Source of the DNA: Neopestalotiopsis rosae
Lineage: Eukaryota > Ascomycota > Sordariomycetes > Amphisphaeriales > Sporocadaceae
Assembly: GCA_023078685.1 (NCBI GenBank)
Contig: JALGAS010000008.1
Span: 2,976,001-3,040,000 of the forward strand
Direction of reading: 5' to 3'
DNA: 64,000 nucleotides
A program made the translations under genes and the position numbers. A model generated the notes under the pieces. It was not told the origin of the DNA and searched no databases. It saw nothing but the letters and a program-made list of their open reading frames with translations. Position 1 is the first letter of the stretch. Every line of letters begins with the position of its first letter. Shown one piece after another: positions 35,555 to 48,519 of this stretch.

Positions 35555-37624
35555 GTTGAGGTATGTGATGTCTGTAAATATTTGTCGTCACGATAGGGTC
35601 AATACAGAGAGATGAGCAGAGACTGGGTAATTATCAAGGGTGAATGAGTGTCAATTTATGGATGTTTGCCCAGTCGAACTTCACGAATTCAATTCCCGCC
35701 CTGGCTTAGGAATCATGAGGTTAATTGGTCATCATGTAAGCGGGGAAACTGGTACGTGGTGGAGGGGTCTAAAGTTGACCCGCACGGAATCTGCAACATC
35801 TCAACAGACGTAAATGGCAAAAATGGCCCTTTCCTCCTTTCGTGTCTCCTTAGTGGGCTAAGGTTAGGTACTTACCAGCTATGCGGCATTGTACACAAAA
35901 TATGCGTTGATCCAAGTCTTGCGTCATCGCGGAACAGGAACAAGTGGTCAGTCACTATGGGGCATATTTGGAGAATTGAGGCGCCGTAACAGCTTCCCGT
36001 ACTGCAATGGTCCATTACCAAAATTACCTGCTACCCTTGCACTTGCATGCTATAGATTGCGCTAGTGCTGATGGGCCATACAGATCACCACAGGATGCTA
36101 ATAAACTCCGATGCATGCCTTGCCGCCCAGGCTTGCCCTTGACAATACAAAGGCGTGGTGATGACAAATTCATCTTGATGACTTTACAGCCTGACGTACA
36201 GACCATTATCTGCAGAACCACACAGACGAGCACCACGCTGATAGGCTTGATGAACTTCAATACAACTTCGGTGATGAGAATGTCAATTGGTCGCTGGCGG
36301 CGTCTCGCGCAGGATGTCAAAAACTCAGGAGAAGGTCGTCTTTATGGAAAATGGTATCTTGTCTACATTAGAAAGTCGAGGACTCATCACAATGCTGTTT
36401 AGTCGAGAATAGTTGATGTGTGAGAACATTGATCAAATTGTGGAGTTGACTAACAGTACCATCTCAGCTCTAACCATATCAGTGCCCGTCAACCACAGTA
36501 TAATCTGTTTACAAGCATTTCATTATACAACGATAGCAAGGCGGTGAAACTTCAATATCTGAGATGAAATATACACAGCTTGAACCAGAAAAAGTGTTGA
36601 TTTCCGCAGCTGATCCCTGCTAGTCGCTACTAACACTTCAGGTTCACGACATTACCTACGTAGAAAACTATTAACTGATTTTATTCGTAACTCGAACTAG
36701 CGTTCCTGAGCAAGTCAAGACCCCATAGGGAGGCCAATCAGAAGTTGCCAGTATACTATCCGCAACCTAGGCCCAGCCTACTGACTCGTTCCTCCACTAC
36801 CATAAATTCTGTCAATCTACGATGTTGCCATTGTATATGACGAGTGGTGGAGGTTACTCAGAGGACTCGGCTTTGACTCTCAAGAGTCTTTGATCTCATC
36901 TCGTACTTAGTGAGACAGATAATGGACGGGCATTTTTCCATTGGCAAACTGTACTTCGAGATGAGTATGTCCACTCGGCAAGCACAACGGGAAGGAACAA
37001 AGCTTTCAATGAGTTCAAAAAAGCATCGAAAGTAGATAAAACACAATCTGTCGATTCTGTTGCATGCCTGTACGTATTGTCTCTTGTCAATCTAGACTGT
37101 TGTTACCATGAACTGAAGGATATTGAGACGAACTATAATCAGGTACGACTATGGGAACACAGCTGTATCACGAGACGGAATCATGATGATCGAACATGGG
37201 TATGAGAAAGAAGAAACATAAGTTGTGCATGAACAGTATAATGTCTGCACTGTATTCAAATCTTTGGTTGCCTTGGATGCGCCGTTTGCAACATCTTTGG
37301 GAGTGACGCGTTAGTGAAGACGCGCACTCTCAAGTTCGACTTTCCTTGAAGATATTCCTTTCGAAACACGCGTGACGCTCCATTCGTTTGGCTACGGCCA
37401 AAAACGTTCTCTGTTGCCCAGCCAAACCGCTCAACACTGGAAAATTCACCAAGCGACCGGGAGACCAGTAACTGACGCAACATTTTCCATCCTGGCTTGC
37501 ACATCTTCAATCGACTGACTTCATCACCAGTCCATTCTTCAACTCACAAGCTGACTCCCTGAGCACACCCTTTTCCTATTTCTTGGATCATTCTTGTGCT
37601 ACTTGCAGCTATCAGTCCTTTACC
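35555..37624. other. Intergenic, GST to Rho-like GTPase
   Basis: 2.1 kb without a supportable gene. The longest frame (36007-36402, 131 codons) has no recognisable motif and its codon use is flat. The last 100 bases are pyrimidine-rich, a likely leader of the GTPase gene. Confidence 0.55.
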
Positions 37625-38942
37625 ATGGACACGTCTGGTCCCCCGTCGCCAGAGCATGGCTCATCCCCAGTTTCTGGCAGAGAGGCATTCGAGCTGAAGC
37701 ATCCTAACCCGTTGCGAATGCATCCAGTGATGGATTTCACGCCTCCCCAATACGCGCTCCCCAAGCCGCCCCCGGCACCTCCGAGATACACGTCGCCCAC
37801 ACCGCCAACATCCAGAAACTTCTCATTCTCCGTCTCTGGTCTCTGGAAGTCGAATGGAAACATGCTACGTTGGATCACCGAGGTTCCTAGCGTTGGTCGT
37901 GGCTTGGGCGACCAGATTCCCTGCACCCCAACCAAGAAGCGCAGTCTGGTAGGCTCACAAAGATCTTCAGTATCGACCCACGTTAACACTGAGCAAACAG
38001 AACCGAGATGATACTCCTGGCGGCCACGACGGTGGCCAGCATCAAAACAAGAAGGCCAAGGTCTCCGATGGTGTTCCCACCGCACGTCGCCGGGATCGTA
38101 TCGTAAGCTCAACCGTCGATGCCGCTCGCAGATTTTCCAGTGGCTTCCAAAACGTATTCAGCTCGCGCCCCAACAGTACTCACATTCACGAGGACATGGC
38201 CGGCTTGAACATTGGAACACCTGCCGGAGCTCCCTCGACCCCTCGCCCCCCTGAGAAGATGAGATTTGCCGTCATTGGCGATGGCAACTCTGGTAAGACG
38301 TGCATGCTTCTGTGAGTTGTGGCTCATTCACTTTCTCAAGAATAAGAAAAATTCAAGAACTTTCCCGCGGCATTCTAACACTTTGCTTACAGCCGCTGGT
38401 ACTACGACGTATTCAACAGCAACTGGAACCCGACCCACTACGACCTCTTCAACCGGACCCTTCACGTCGACGGCAAGAACACCGACCTCGAGATCTGGGA
38501 CACGGCCGGCCGCATCGACATGCACCAGCTGGCTCTGCTGTCTTACCTGCACTGGGACGGCATCATCCTCTGCTACAGCGTGAACAACGACCGCAAGTTC
38601 AACAGCGCCCAGACCCGGTGGATCAACGAGATTCACATGCACTGCCCCGGCGTCCCCATCTTCCTGGTGGCGCTCAAGATCGACACTCGCCCGGGCCACG
38701 GCTCGCGGCGGTGGGTGGCCCCCCTCTTTGGCCCCATTGACACGCGCGTCAGCGTCTCCGAGGGCGCTGCCGCCGCCGCCGGCATCGGTGCCGTCCGCTA
38801 CCTCGAGTGCTCGGCCAAGACCGGCGAGGGCGTCGATGACCTCTTTGACGAGAGCGTCCGCACCGTTCGACAGCTTCGGTCTGGCAAGGGTCTTGCACAG
38901 GAGAGACGGGGCATTACTCTGGGAGATCTCATGTGCTTCTGA
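37625..38942 (+). CDS. Atypical Rho-family small GTPase with N-terminal extension
   Basis: Three exons, 37625-37948, 38001-38311 and 38393-38942, give 394 residues, about twice a normal Rho protein. Residues 1-194 are a Pro/Ser-rich, disordered extension. The G domain follows: P-loop GDGNSGKTC (201-209), switch I with NPT, G3 as WDTAGR (Arg252 where Gln normally acts in hydrolysis), G4 as LKID (Lys307, Asp309; usually TKxD), and G5 ECSAKTGEG. Wording such as LLSY, PIFLVALK and the insert-like stretch before the Ala-rich helix point to Rho rather than Ras or Rab. It ends in Asp-Leu-Met-Cys-Phe, which is not a CaaX box, so prenylation is not expected. The second intron splits just after the P-loop. 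It lies 2 kb upstream of a DH/PH-like gene on the same strand. Confidence 0.85.
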
Positions 38943-40899
38943 GCTTGCCCTACGGAAATAAATCGTTCGAGTTCAAAAGAATATCCAGGATGTGGAAAAG
39001 TGCGCGTCATTTCCTGGATTGACTTTTTGGGGGCTGCTGGGGGAAGCAGTGTCATCGTGGATAGTGGAGATTGGAAAGGCAGTGCAGCAGCCATGCAGAC
39101 AGTGGGGGTTTTGCCTTTGAGCCTCACTCTTTCCTTGCACGTCGCGTAATAGTCTGACATGAGAAGGACAGGTAATTGATTTTGAGATTAGTTTCTGTGT
39201 TTCTGTTAGCTGTCTACCGTGTCTCTTGTCTCTCGGATGAGGCGCAGTGTCAAAGGGGGAAAACACTTTCAGACCACCAGAATCCAATAGACAGATCCAC
39301 TAAAATGTGAATTGAATTCACCCAAGTGTCAGCCAGCTTTCCGTCCAGAGTGAATGTATTCATCATGATTTACATCATGATCAAGTCCTCATGGTAAGAG
39401 AGTAGATCAAAGTGGATACATTCATGACTTGCACGCGTATAAATGGCTTTTTGTAAAAGTATGATCGTACTGCTGGCGATTGCGCAAGTCGTGGTAGGGA
39501 CTTCGGTTTGAGATGTGCTACAGTACTTAGATAGACAACCATGCCGGCAGGCTCATGTCGTACCGTACCGAATGCTCTGTAGACTTTTCTCTACTGAAAC
39601 CAACACTAGTCATAGGAATTAATCCTACGTGGACTTTTGATGGTTTCATGACAGATTTCATAGAAAAGCATACGCCAAATTGCACATGAGACATGTCATT
39701 CGGGGTCGTATTCTTTTCCAGGGATCCTCTAAAGACTCCTGGCATCCCACGCGCGTCGTTGTCATGCGCAGATCCCTCGACGGGCCTCGAAGCTAACGAG
39801 GGAAGCTAAAAGGCCAGCAGCAAATGCGTGAGCTGGCACGAGCAAGAAGAAAACAAAGCCAACAATTATGGGAAGCTTATTACCGTATTTTATTATCAGC
39901 TGCTGATCACCTGCAATAAGTGGCTTCTAGGCTTCTCGTGGCCATCCAGGGTCTCGGTATATTCAGGTATTGATTCGTCCAGGGGCTCCCGGTCACGTCT
40001 CGTTAGCGCATCAGGCCGTAGCTTAAATGCAGCTTTAAATCAAGTTTAGCGATCAATCAACCTGATCGGAACCGGCCCAGATGCCCCACTGCCCACCCTT
40101 CCATTGACGTTCCCCCCAGTCCGAGTCCTGCTGTTTGTTTACAGACTGAGCTCAGCAGCGCTTGCTATTGGCTGTTGAGGGGTTGTGCTGTACATACAGA
40201 CGCTGAATGCAAGAGAGGGTGAGTGAGTGCATCGCCCTGCTGAGCAGAGCCAAGCAAGAGAAAGCGGAATTTCTTCGTCATCCTCCACCACGATGCTGCA
40301 AGTCTGACTGCCATTTTTCCTCACAAATCTAATTGTCGCCATTCTCACACTCACACACCGCCGCTTGTTTTGAGTTGCGTGTCCCGGCCCGAACCCGCAA
40401 AAAGACACATTTGACTACTGCTTGGGTTCCATACTCGAACTTAGATTTGCACATGCCTGCTTAATCGTGCCCGCGCATTGATGTACGCCGCAGAAGCAGC
40501 AGCATCAGCATCAGCCTTCTTCAGCTTTTGAATTCAACTGTACTTCAACTACCTTGCTTCTGCTTGAACCTCCCAGCCTTTCAGCAGCAGCCAGAAGCAG
40601 CTCGCATTTTATCCAAACAGCACTGCTAACGCATATCCCGCCCGCCGACAGCATGCCGTACAGGTAGAAGGTAGGTGAGTTGCTGTGACAGCTAGCTTTC
40701 CATTCGCCAAATATTGTTGCGGGTGTTTGTTTGTGCTTCGTTCGGTCAGTTGCATGCGCTTCCGTCGCTCAACCACCAATGATGCTCGAAACAATCCCTT
40801 TACCCCGAGAACACACCCGATCGGCGTGTCTATCCATGCCTGCCTTGCCGTGATCCCGAGAAATGTGACTGCTGACGCCTAAAATTATGTTGACAGACC
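38943..40899. other. Intergenic and probable 5' leader of the DH/PH gene
   Basis: No supportable gene. A TATAAAT (39438-39444) lies in the middle. The 3' end looks like a spliced leader: a GTGAGT donor at 40675, a ctgac branch site near 40871 and an acag acceptor at 40896, three bases before the ATG. Confidence 0.5.
40675..40896 (+). other. Probable 5' UTR intron of the DH/PH gene
   Basis: Consensus GTGAGT donor, ctgac near 40871 and acag acceptor, 222 nt long, ending three bases before the start codon. Supported only by consensus sites. Confidence 0.4.
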
Positions 40900-43800
40900 A
40901 TGACCACCGAAGACGACAAACCGGCGGAACCGACCACTCCCCGCCGCACCACGGCTGCCGCCAAACCAAAGAGCCCCCATGCCACTCACAACAGAAAGAT
41001 GTCCGCGCCGGGCGGCGGGACAACTCCCAACAGCGCGCCTGCTGCCGGAGCCGCTGCCGGGGCGACTCGACAGCGCGCTGCCACCATGAAGCCGCCGCCC
41101 ACATTACTTGGAGATTTTCTGCTGGGCCGCCAGACGCCGGCTCGTGTTGCAGCCGAGCGGGAAAGGCTCAAACAGAAGCAAATGACGCTGGAGCAAGTCA
41201 AGCAGGAAATGCGCGAAACCGCCGTGCGAAAGGTCCAGGCGCCAGGAGGTGTCCACGATCGGGTCAAGCAATGGCAAAAGAAGAATGCGACGGCCGCTGC
41301 ATCAGACCCTCTCGCAGCTCCGAGCGAACCCAGCGAGCTCAACATTCAGGTGGAAGAGGAGAGCGTCACGGAAGAAGACCGCATGAGGATCAAGAATAAG
41401 GGCGTCAAGAAGAAGCCACCACGAATCATTGTTGTCGAGCAGAACAAGGCAGCCGACGCGACAGAAAAGGATACGCCAGGGAGTGCGGAGCCGAAAATTC
41501 CGCCTAAGAAACGGGTTGTCAGCGATACCAACTGGATGAAGAACAAGAAGAGTCCGCCAAGAGACAAATCACCCAAGCCGCCAGGCAATGATTCTGGACT
41601 ATCGTTACCCAAGAATTTCTCGCCACGAACAGCGCCAAATCCGGCTGTGAAGAATAAGATCAAGGACTGGGCCGCTCGTGTAGAGGTTCCTGATGAGCCA
41701 CAGGTCAAGCGATACAGCGTCTCGCGCTCAGTTGGAAGTAGCAACGACGATGGCATTCGAGTCAAGGCTATGCGAAGCGAAGGCGACGTTTCTAGTGTCA
41801 AGTCGAGCTCAAAATCAACGGCCAAGTCCGAGGACATGGAAATTGTGGTGGAAACGAGCAGGTCACATACTTCTAGGGCGGATACAGACGATGGCATTCG
41901 CGTGAGGCCTATGAAGAAGATTGTTCAGGATGACGGCATCAGAGTTACTCCGATAAAGACAAAACTACCGGACGACGGCATCAGAGTATACTCGGGAGAT
42001 CGAAGATCCGAGGGCAACAGCACGGTACGAGCAACGTCGCAACATAGCTCAGCAAGACGAAAGAGCCAGCCAAAGAAGTCGCCTACACCAGAAAAGATCG
42101 AAGTCTTTGAGGAGTCTGAACACGATGAGCCAAAAACGCCTACGAGGCGCAGTAGCCGGAGGAAGCCCTCGAAACTGTCGTCCAGGTTGACGCAGACAAC
42201 TGGCGACCAAAGCCATGCCGACACACACACTACATTGACCGGCGACACTGGGACAACGATAACGGAAGATTTGTCAGATAGCGATTCATGGACTAGCGGT
42301 CCATCAGATGAAGATTCTGCTGTTCCATCGAGCATTCCTTCTAAACTGGCTGACATTCCCGTCGGGTATTCTGCTTTCAGCGAGCTGAACTTGCCAATCA
42401 AGGGGGGAGCCAGGCCCAGGCCAAAGACGAAGAGGACATCCAGTTTCAAGGGCGCTACTAACGTCCTGAAAAAGGCATTCGTTGAGAGCAAGAAAATCCT
42501 CTCTGAACGGGCCGAGCCTCCTCCCAAACCTGTCGCCAATCAACCACGCAGCATCGAGTCGTGGCTAAACAAGACCGTTGATCCATTTGTGGAAGAGACT
42601 GCGGCCGGTGCATCGGCAGCAGAGACCACTGAGCAGCCTGCAGAAGACAAGTCGAATGCGGAAAGCAAGCAAGATCGGCCAACATCTGCTTCCAAACGAA
42701 AGTCTACGGAAGAACTTACAGAACTTACAGAGTTGACTTCCTCGACGTGGACATCGACCGAAGTTACCTCAACATCCAGGGATGAGGAAAGTACTATCAC
42801 CAGAGATGAAGAAGTCGTCAAGCCACCTTCTCCCAAGGAGCGAGAGAGACACGACTTGAATGATCCGGCTTCAAACGCAGGCGGCCTGCGAAGAAGCCGA
42901 GCTGTTAGAAGTACCTCGGCTCCTGCAAAGCCTGTCAAGAAGGGGTTCAAGGAGAGGCTCAAGGAAGCTTTCCGTGGCGAATCCAGCATGTTTTATCCCA
43001 CCAGCGCGGACGACCACAAGTACGAGGACGATGAGTATTATTATGAAGACGACCACCGCGAGCGGCGGCGCTCTTCTGGTGGAAAATCAGACTCAAGCCA
43101 CGAGGACGAGCCCCCAAGATCACCCGAGGCGCCCAAAGCAGCAACATCATCATATCCCAAGCGTCGACCACCACCAACAAGTGGTCGCCATGAACTTTCC
43201 ACAATCATGTCATTGGAGTCTCTGGGGACCTCGGATTCGGACGACCTCTCGTCGGTACTTTCTGATACGACAATTACTCAAACGACTGCTTTTACCAAAA
43301 GCACCGGAACTGAGCTTTCTCGTCATAGAAGCAATAAGCCAGGCCTGAAGAGAAGACTTACCAAACATTCAGATCTAGTTTCAGCTCTTTCTTTGCCTGA
43401 TGACCCAAGCAAAGTTGGCAGAAGCCGGAGCCTGAAATCAACGCGCCCTGTTCGCAGGACTTCAAGCCACCTAAGCTCGGCAACGGTCGAGGGATTATTG
43501 CGCGAGTTCGCCCGCGATGAAGATCTGTACCAAAGGGAGCTCAAAACTCTGGTTGATGGAGTAATCCCGGTTCTTCTCAATCAGTTTGTGCATGGCAACG
43601 GTTCTGTCGTCTCGGAGGATCTATTTTCTTCGCCATCAAGCAAAGACAGGGAAGAAAACATCGCCAAATCTGTGGTGCAAATGGGCATTGCTCTAGAAAA
43701 GATCAGAAATGCACACAGGCGCTGCCCCTTGTCGGATGCACACAGGCTCCCTCGATGGCTTGAATCGACAGGTTCAGTGTACGATAAGTACTTGGACGTT

Positions 43801-46513
43801 TGGCGACTTGGTTTCAGCGACTTGATCGTCAATCTGGCTCCCTTGTCTCTTGACGACAACGATTCCCTGATCAATGCATTGCCACGTAACGAACAGGGCG
43901 ATGTGATTAATGAAGACGGCGAAAGAGTTGATGTGGCGCATCTACTAAAACGGCCTCTTGTCCGAGTCAAATGGATCACGAGGTTCATCAGGGTAAGCAG
44001 CACTACTTAAACACATTGAACATCACCAAGCTAACTTGAAGTAGGGTTATCGTTCCGTTACTGGCACTGATCAATATTCGGATCTGGCGGCACATTGGGA
44101 GTCGTTACAAGAAAAGGCCCGCCGTAGACACAAGGAAGAAAGCGCGAGGGTGATAGATGATGATGCCATCAACACTGATACCAGTCGTGTCCGAGATCTC
44201 AAGACCCTGGAAGTCCTCGATAACGTCAAAATCGACCGCTTCCGCCAGGTGTATGCGAAAGATCTGTTCTCCCTCGATCTTCGCCACACCAACGGGCAGA
44301 GATTGGATTGTCAAGTGGAGCTCATTTCTCGCGACAACCAGTTGTTCAAGTCGGACCCTGGTGACCTTCTGCTTCGTGAGGCAGGCAGTGGGGGACGGTC
44401 ATGGCTTCTCTTTGCTCCGATCCTGGGTGGACAATACTCATCAAGGAAGGGCGACCGTGATGGCGAACTAGTGCTCATGATTCGAGGGAAGTACGACGAG
44501 TGGTTCGAGCTTCTTACCTTGACCACCGATAACAACGAACAAGTGGAGGAGTGGATTGACATTCTGGGCACGAGCCCAATGCCACCAGCAGTCTCCAAGG
44601 TTGAGCCACGCGAGACCTCATCTTTGCCAGTGGTGGCCAAGCCTACTATTGAAGAAGCACCACTTGGAGAAAGAAAACGATACGCGCATCACGATATCCC
44701 CGTACCTCACAGAACTGAGTCGAGCCCACAGATACCCGAGAGAACGTCTCCGGGCCGTTATCATCAACGGACGGGAAGCGTACCTGCAGTTCCCCTCGCG
44801 ACAACCACTGAAAGTCCACTAAAGTCACCAACAGTTGGCCCATCTCCTCGATCAAGATCGAGATACGCATCAGAGCGACGATCCCTAGCTCAAGATGAAG
44901 AGAAGTCCCGTCCTCTTCGCGAGCACATGCGGCCTGATCCTTCCGCTTTCGTTGAGCCTCAGGCAGCGGCAAGTGCTGAACCCGAGGAAGATACTCCTCC
45001 ACCGCCGCCCGCCCATCGTAGCCTGCCATCAAAGCAATCTATCAATCCCCCGGTAGACCTGACCCCTTCAAGGATCAAGCGCCGTGGTTCATCCCCATTG
45101 AAGCACGAATATCAACCTTCAGATAGTTCGTCGTCGTCATCAGAGTCAGATATTGATGATGACTCTTATTCTGATTCATCCGACGATGAATTGGAGGCGA
45201 TTGATATCCCGGACACCATGCCGGCTATCAGCATCAAGCAGTCGCACGAAGAAGGTCCCTCTGACTCCGCAATAACAGAGAGCGTACTTAGTCTCACGCC
45301 TTCGGCTTCAGCTTCCCAGGCTGGCATACCCAAGATTGATGGGCAGGCACCAGCGTATGCTTTCAAGTATCACGCTTCCATCTCATATTGGGATAATAAA
45401 AAGGGGTGCTGGAAGGATTTGTGGCCTGATAAATGCACCATCATCACAACTCCTGGTCTCATTGAGGCCTATGCCGTACCCGCTACGGATGAGGATGAAA
45501 GGCCCCTGATTGCGCTCGACCTTACACCGCTAGTCATGCTTCGTAACAGCACCGCTCTGGATCTCGAGATAAGATCTCCAGTTCTCAACTACGCAAAATT
45601 ATACGCAAAGGTCGCCAAGCTCGAGACGCGTGTGTTCCGTTTCCGTACCTCTACCGTCGAAGAGCTGGAGGATATGTATGTTTCCGTCCATCGTGCCCGA
45701 ATGGATAACGCCAAGTTCAAAGCTCTGGAAGAGGAGGCCCGCATCCGCCAATTTGGCCAAAATCAAGCCGTTGACCAAGACGGTGACAACTCATCACGCC
45801 GTCGCAGCTGGTTTGGACGCAAGAATAGTTACCGCGCATCCACACGGGCACCTTCGCAGTCGGCGGGAAGTACTTCGCACGCATCCAGCGTGTCAGCATC
45901 ATCGCTGCTCAGGCGGCTGATGGGAGGCGGTAGTCAATCGTTCGACATTTCCATGTCGTCGGTTGGCAAGCAAATGCGACCCGGCTCTCGCGAAGCATCT
46001 CTATACACTAGCTCATCCTCGTCGGGCACACCGCCGCGCTCGCCATCCGTCAGCGCGGCCAACTCGGGCAGTGCGGCGAGGATGAGCCTAACAACAAACA
46101 ATTTGAAAATCCGCTTGCACCTCATGGTCAGTGCCAGCAAGTGGGAGGATCATGGAAACTGCCTACTAGAAATCACACGCCCCCCAATGGGCACTAGGCA
46201 GAATTTGCGCAAATACCAAGGTATGGAAAAGCGCATCATTGTAACACAAATCCCGAAGAAAACTTCGGACATCAACACAACCGTCTTGATCCTGGATGTC
46301 GTTCTGGGATCACGCTGTTTCTCAAGGCTAGGCAGCAGAGGCATTCTACTGAACGTATGGGAAGAAGTTGTTGATCACAACGGCACGGCAGGAGTGGTGC
46401 AAATGGGCGGAGTGAGCAGCGGTAATGTGAGCAAGTGGTGTTTCCAGTGCGCCAGCGTGGCAGAGGCCAGCTGGATCTATGGGCTGGTTACGCAAGAGGT
46501 GGTCATTAGTTGA
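40900..46513 (+). CDS. Large protein with DH-like and PH-like domains (candidate RhoGEF)
   Basis: Two exons, 40900-43992 and 44045-46513, give 1853 residues; the 52-nt intron has GTAAGC, a ctaac branch site and gtag, and splits the putative DH domain. Residues 1-860 are disordered and Ser/Pro/Lys/Glu-rich, with four copies of DDGIRV (about 283, 330, 344, 358). At about 861-1075 a helical region resembles a Dbl-homology domain: VEGLLREFARDEDLYQREL at the start and LLKRPLVRVKWITRFIRGY followed by LAAHWESLQEKA near the end. A PH-like domain follows (about 1077-1207), then a low-complexity stretch, a second PH-like domain (about 1469-1588, SYWDNKKGCWKDLW landmark) and a third beta-rich domain to the C-terminus (about 1713-1853). 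DH-PH proteins exchange GDP for GTP on Rho GTPases. Similarity is weak, so GEF activity is inferred. Confidence 0.75.
41746..41988 (+). repeat. Four DDGIRV peptide repeats
   Basis: In-frame gacgatggcattcgag-like units code DDGIRV at about residues 283, 330, 344 and 358, each followed by a basic or Met/Pro pair (KAM, RPM, TPI, YSG). They look like repeated short linear motifs in disordered sequence. Confidence 0.85.
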
Positions 46514-47550
46514 TGAGGGTTGGGGAGAGAATCGGTTCGAGTTGAGAGATACCCCCTTTTGTTGCGAACAGCATACAAAGTTTTCCTTTCTTGTTTTTTT
46601 AAGCTCTCGCATTGGGACTTTGGCCTCGTTTGATTTTCAAATCATTAGGCATGAGCGGCCAGCATGATCGGAATCCAGGAGCATAACATGGCATGGATAG
46701 AGAGCTTGGCGTTGATCAGAAAGGGTTCATGTTGGCTTCAGTCTTCAACTTGGCTGTTCAGAGATGACACGGACATACATTGTGTGGGAGTTGTGGACGG
46801 CCCTTGAGGTCTGTTTGTGTATTTTTTGTATTTTCTCTACATACTTTAGGTTGTTCACGTAGCAAAGGTGATCACCAAAATGTATGTGCATAAATAATGA
46901 ATATCTTCACATGATTTCCATAATTTCAAAAGCTGTAAGCATGAGTGCAAACATGTAAGACGCTCAATGTTATTTCACAATAGCAATGGAAAAAACTAGA
47001 CATGGACGGAGGGAACTCATTGCCAAGACTCATGTCAACTTTCAACTTGACATGAATGTTGTCTGTCAAAGTACGTACCCATGGTCCGTGCGCCAATTGT
47101 TGTCGTCGCGCCCGACCGCGTTCCTGCTTCTTTCACCTTTTTCGTCATTCTGGGGGAAGCTGCAAGCAGATCCGAAGCTAACAAGGCAAAAAGCCCCCAA
47201 AAGCCAGAAAGCGAGGCGCAAAAAGGCCAGGAGTGGGTACCGAACTGGTCCCTAGCTCCAGCAAAGCTCCCCGTACCTCTTACCCACACTTGACAGCTTT
47301 GAACGCCTGTGACGCTCCAGCTCGACTTCCCTTTCATTCATTTGCTTTCTCTCTCCCCCCCATTCATCACATTCTTCTCTTTGTCAATCATCCGATCCTC
47401 GACGACTTTACCTTCGTCGCGAGTCGTTGCAATCTATTCAACTTTTCTCTTGACCGCGCTCTAGTCTGTCGCCCCACAAATCAGAACTGCGACCGAAGAA
47501 GCATCGATCCCAACTGTATCGCACCTTGTCAAGGCGCCATCGTCGACACA
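46514..47550. other. Intergenic and THO1 leader
   Basis: About 1 kb without a gene. The last 200 bases are pyrimidine-rich (ttcattc and ctctc runs), a typical strong-promoter leader for tho1. Confidence 0.65.
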
Positions 47551-48519
47551 ATGACCGACTACAACACACTGAAGGTACCTGAGCTCAAGAAGCTGCTGCA
47601 GGAAAAGTCGCTTCCTGTCGCCGGTAACAAGGCAGACTTGATCGCCCGTCTACTCGAGCACGACAAGGCCCAGGAGCCCGCTCAGCCCGGTTAGTCCACC
47701 CTCGCATTTCTACACGTCCGCGTCGCTCGCCATCCGCGCATCCAATGCGCGCAACCCCGAGTCCTCGATATCGCTGGTCCAGGGGCCACAAGCTGCAGCG
47801 CGTAACAAAAATGCTGACACCGAGAAGCCGCCAAAACTACTGCCGAGGATGAGATCGACTGGGATGACGATGATCCCGCTACCACGACGGCACCCACTGA
47901 GGCAGCTAAGCCTGCTGAGCCTGCTGCGCCCGCACCGGCACCAGCTGCAGAAGATTCAAAGCCAGCCGCTACAGTGGATTCCACGGAGACGCCAGCAGTA
48001 GCTGCATCCGAAGCTGTATCGGATGCAGCAGAAACCAAGGAGGAGCCTGCGGCGCCCAAGCCCGATTTCTCGGCTAACCTGGCCGCATCAACTGCCGATG
48101 AGGAGGCGCGCAAGCGTGCAGAGCGAGCCAAGCGCTTCGGTATCGTTGTGGATCAGAGCGAGGAGGACAAGAAGAAGGCTGAGCGCGCAGCACGGTTCGG
48201 CGAAGAGGCGACCAACGCCCCCAGTATCTCCGGCCTCGACTCGGCCCTGCCCGAGCGCAGAGAGCGGAAGCGCGGCCGCGAAGGCGCCGGTGACCAACAA
48301 CGCGACGCCAAGAGACAGAGCACCGATGGCAGACGGGGCGGCGGTCGCTTCAAGGGACGGGATCGCCGTCGCCAGGGCGGAGGTGGCGGAGGTGGTGGCG
48401 GCGGTGGTGGCCGGGGTGAGGGCAGACAGCAGAACGGAGGAGGCGCACCTAGGAACATACTAACCGACCCTGCTGAAAAGGCCAAGGCGGAGGCTCGAGC
48501 AAAGAGATTTGGCGCCTAG
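47551..48519 (+). CDS. tho1: SAP-domain mRNA export factor THO1 / SARNP
   Basis: Two exons, 47551-47689 and 47828-48519, give 276 residues; the 138-nt intron has a gctgac branch site. Residues 1-38 are a SAP domain (LKVPELKKLLQEKSLPVAG then KADLIARLLEHD), a DNA/RNA-binding helix pair. An acidic and Ala/Pro-rich linker follows. Three copies of a K-A-E-R-A-x-R-F-G type motif occur (about 141, 161 and 267, the last as the C-terminal KAEARAKRFGA); in Tho1/SARNP this motif contacts the DEAD-box helicase Sub2/DDX39B. A Gly/Arg-rich region with a long polyglycine run lies between the second and third copies and probably binds RNA. It acts in the nucleus, in mRNP packaging and TREX-linked export. Family and model are clear. 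Confidence 0.93.
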
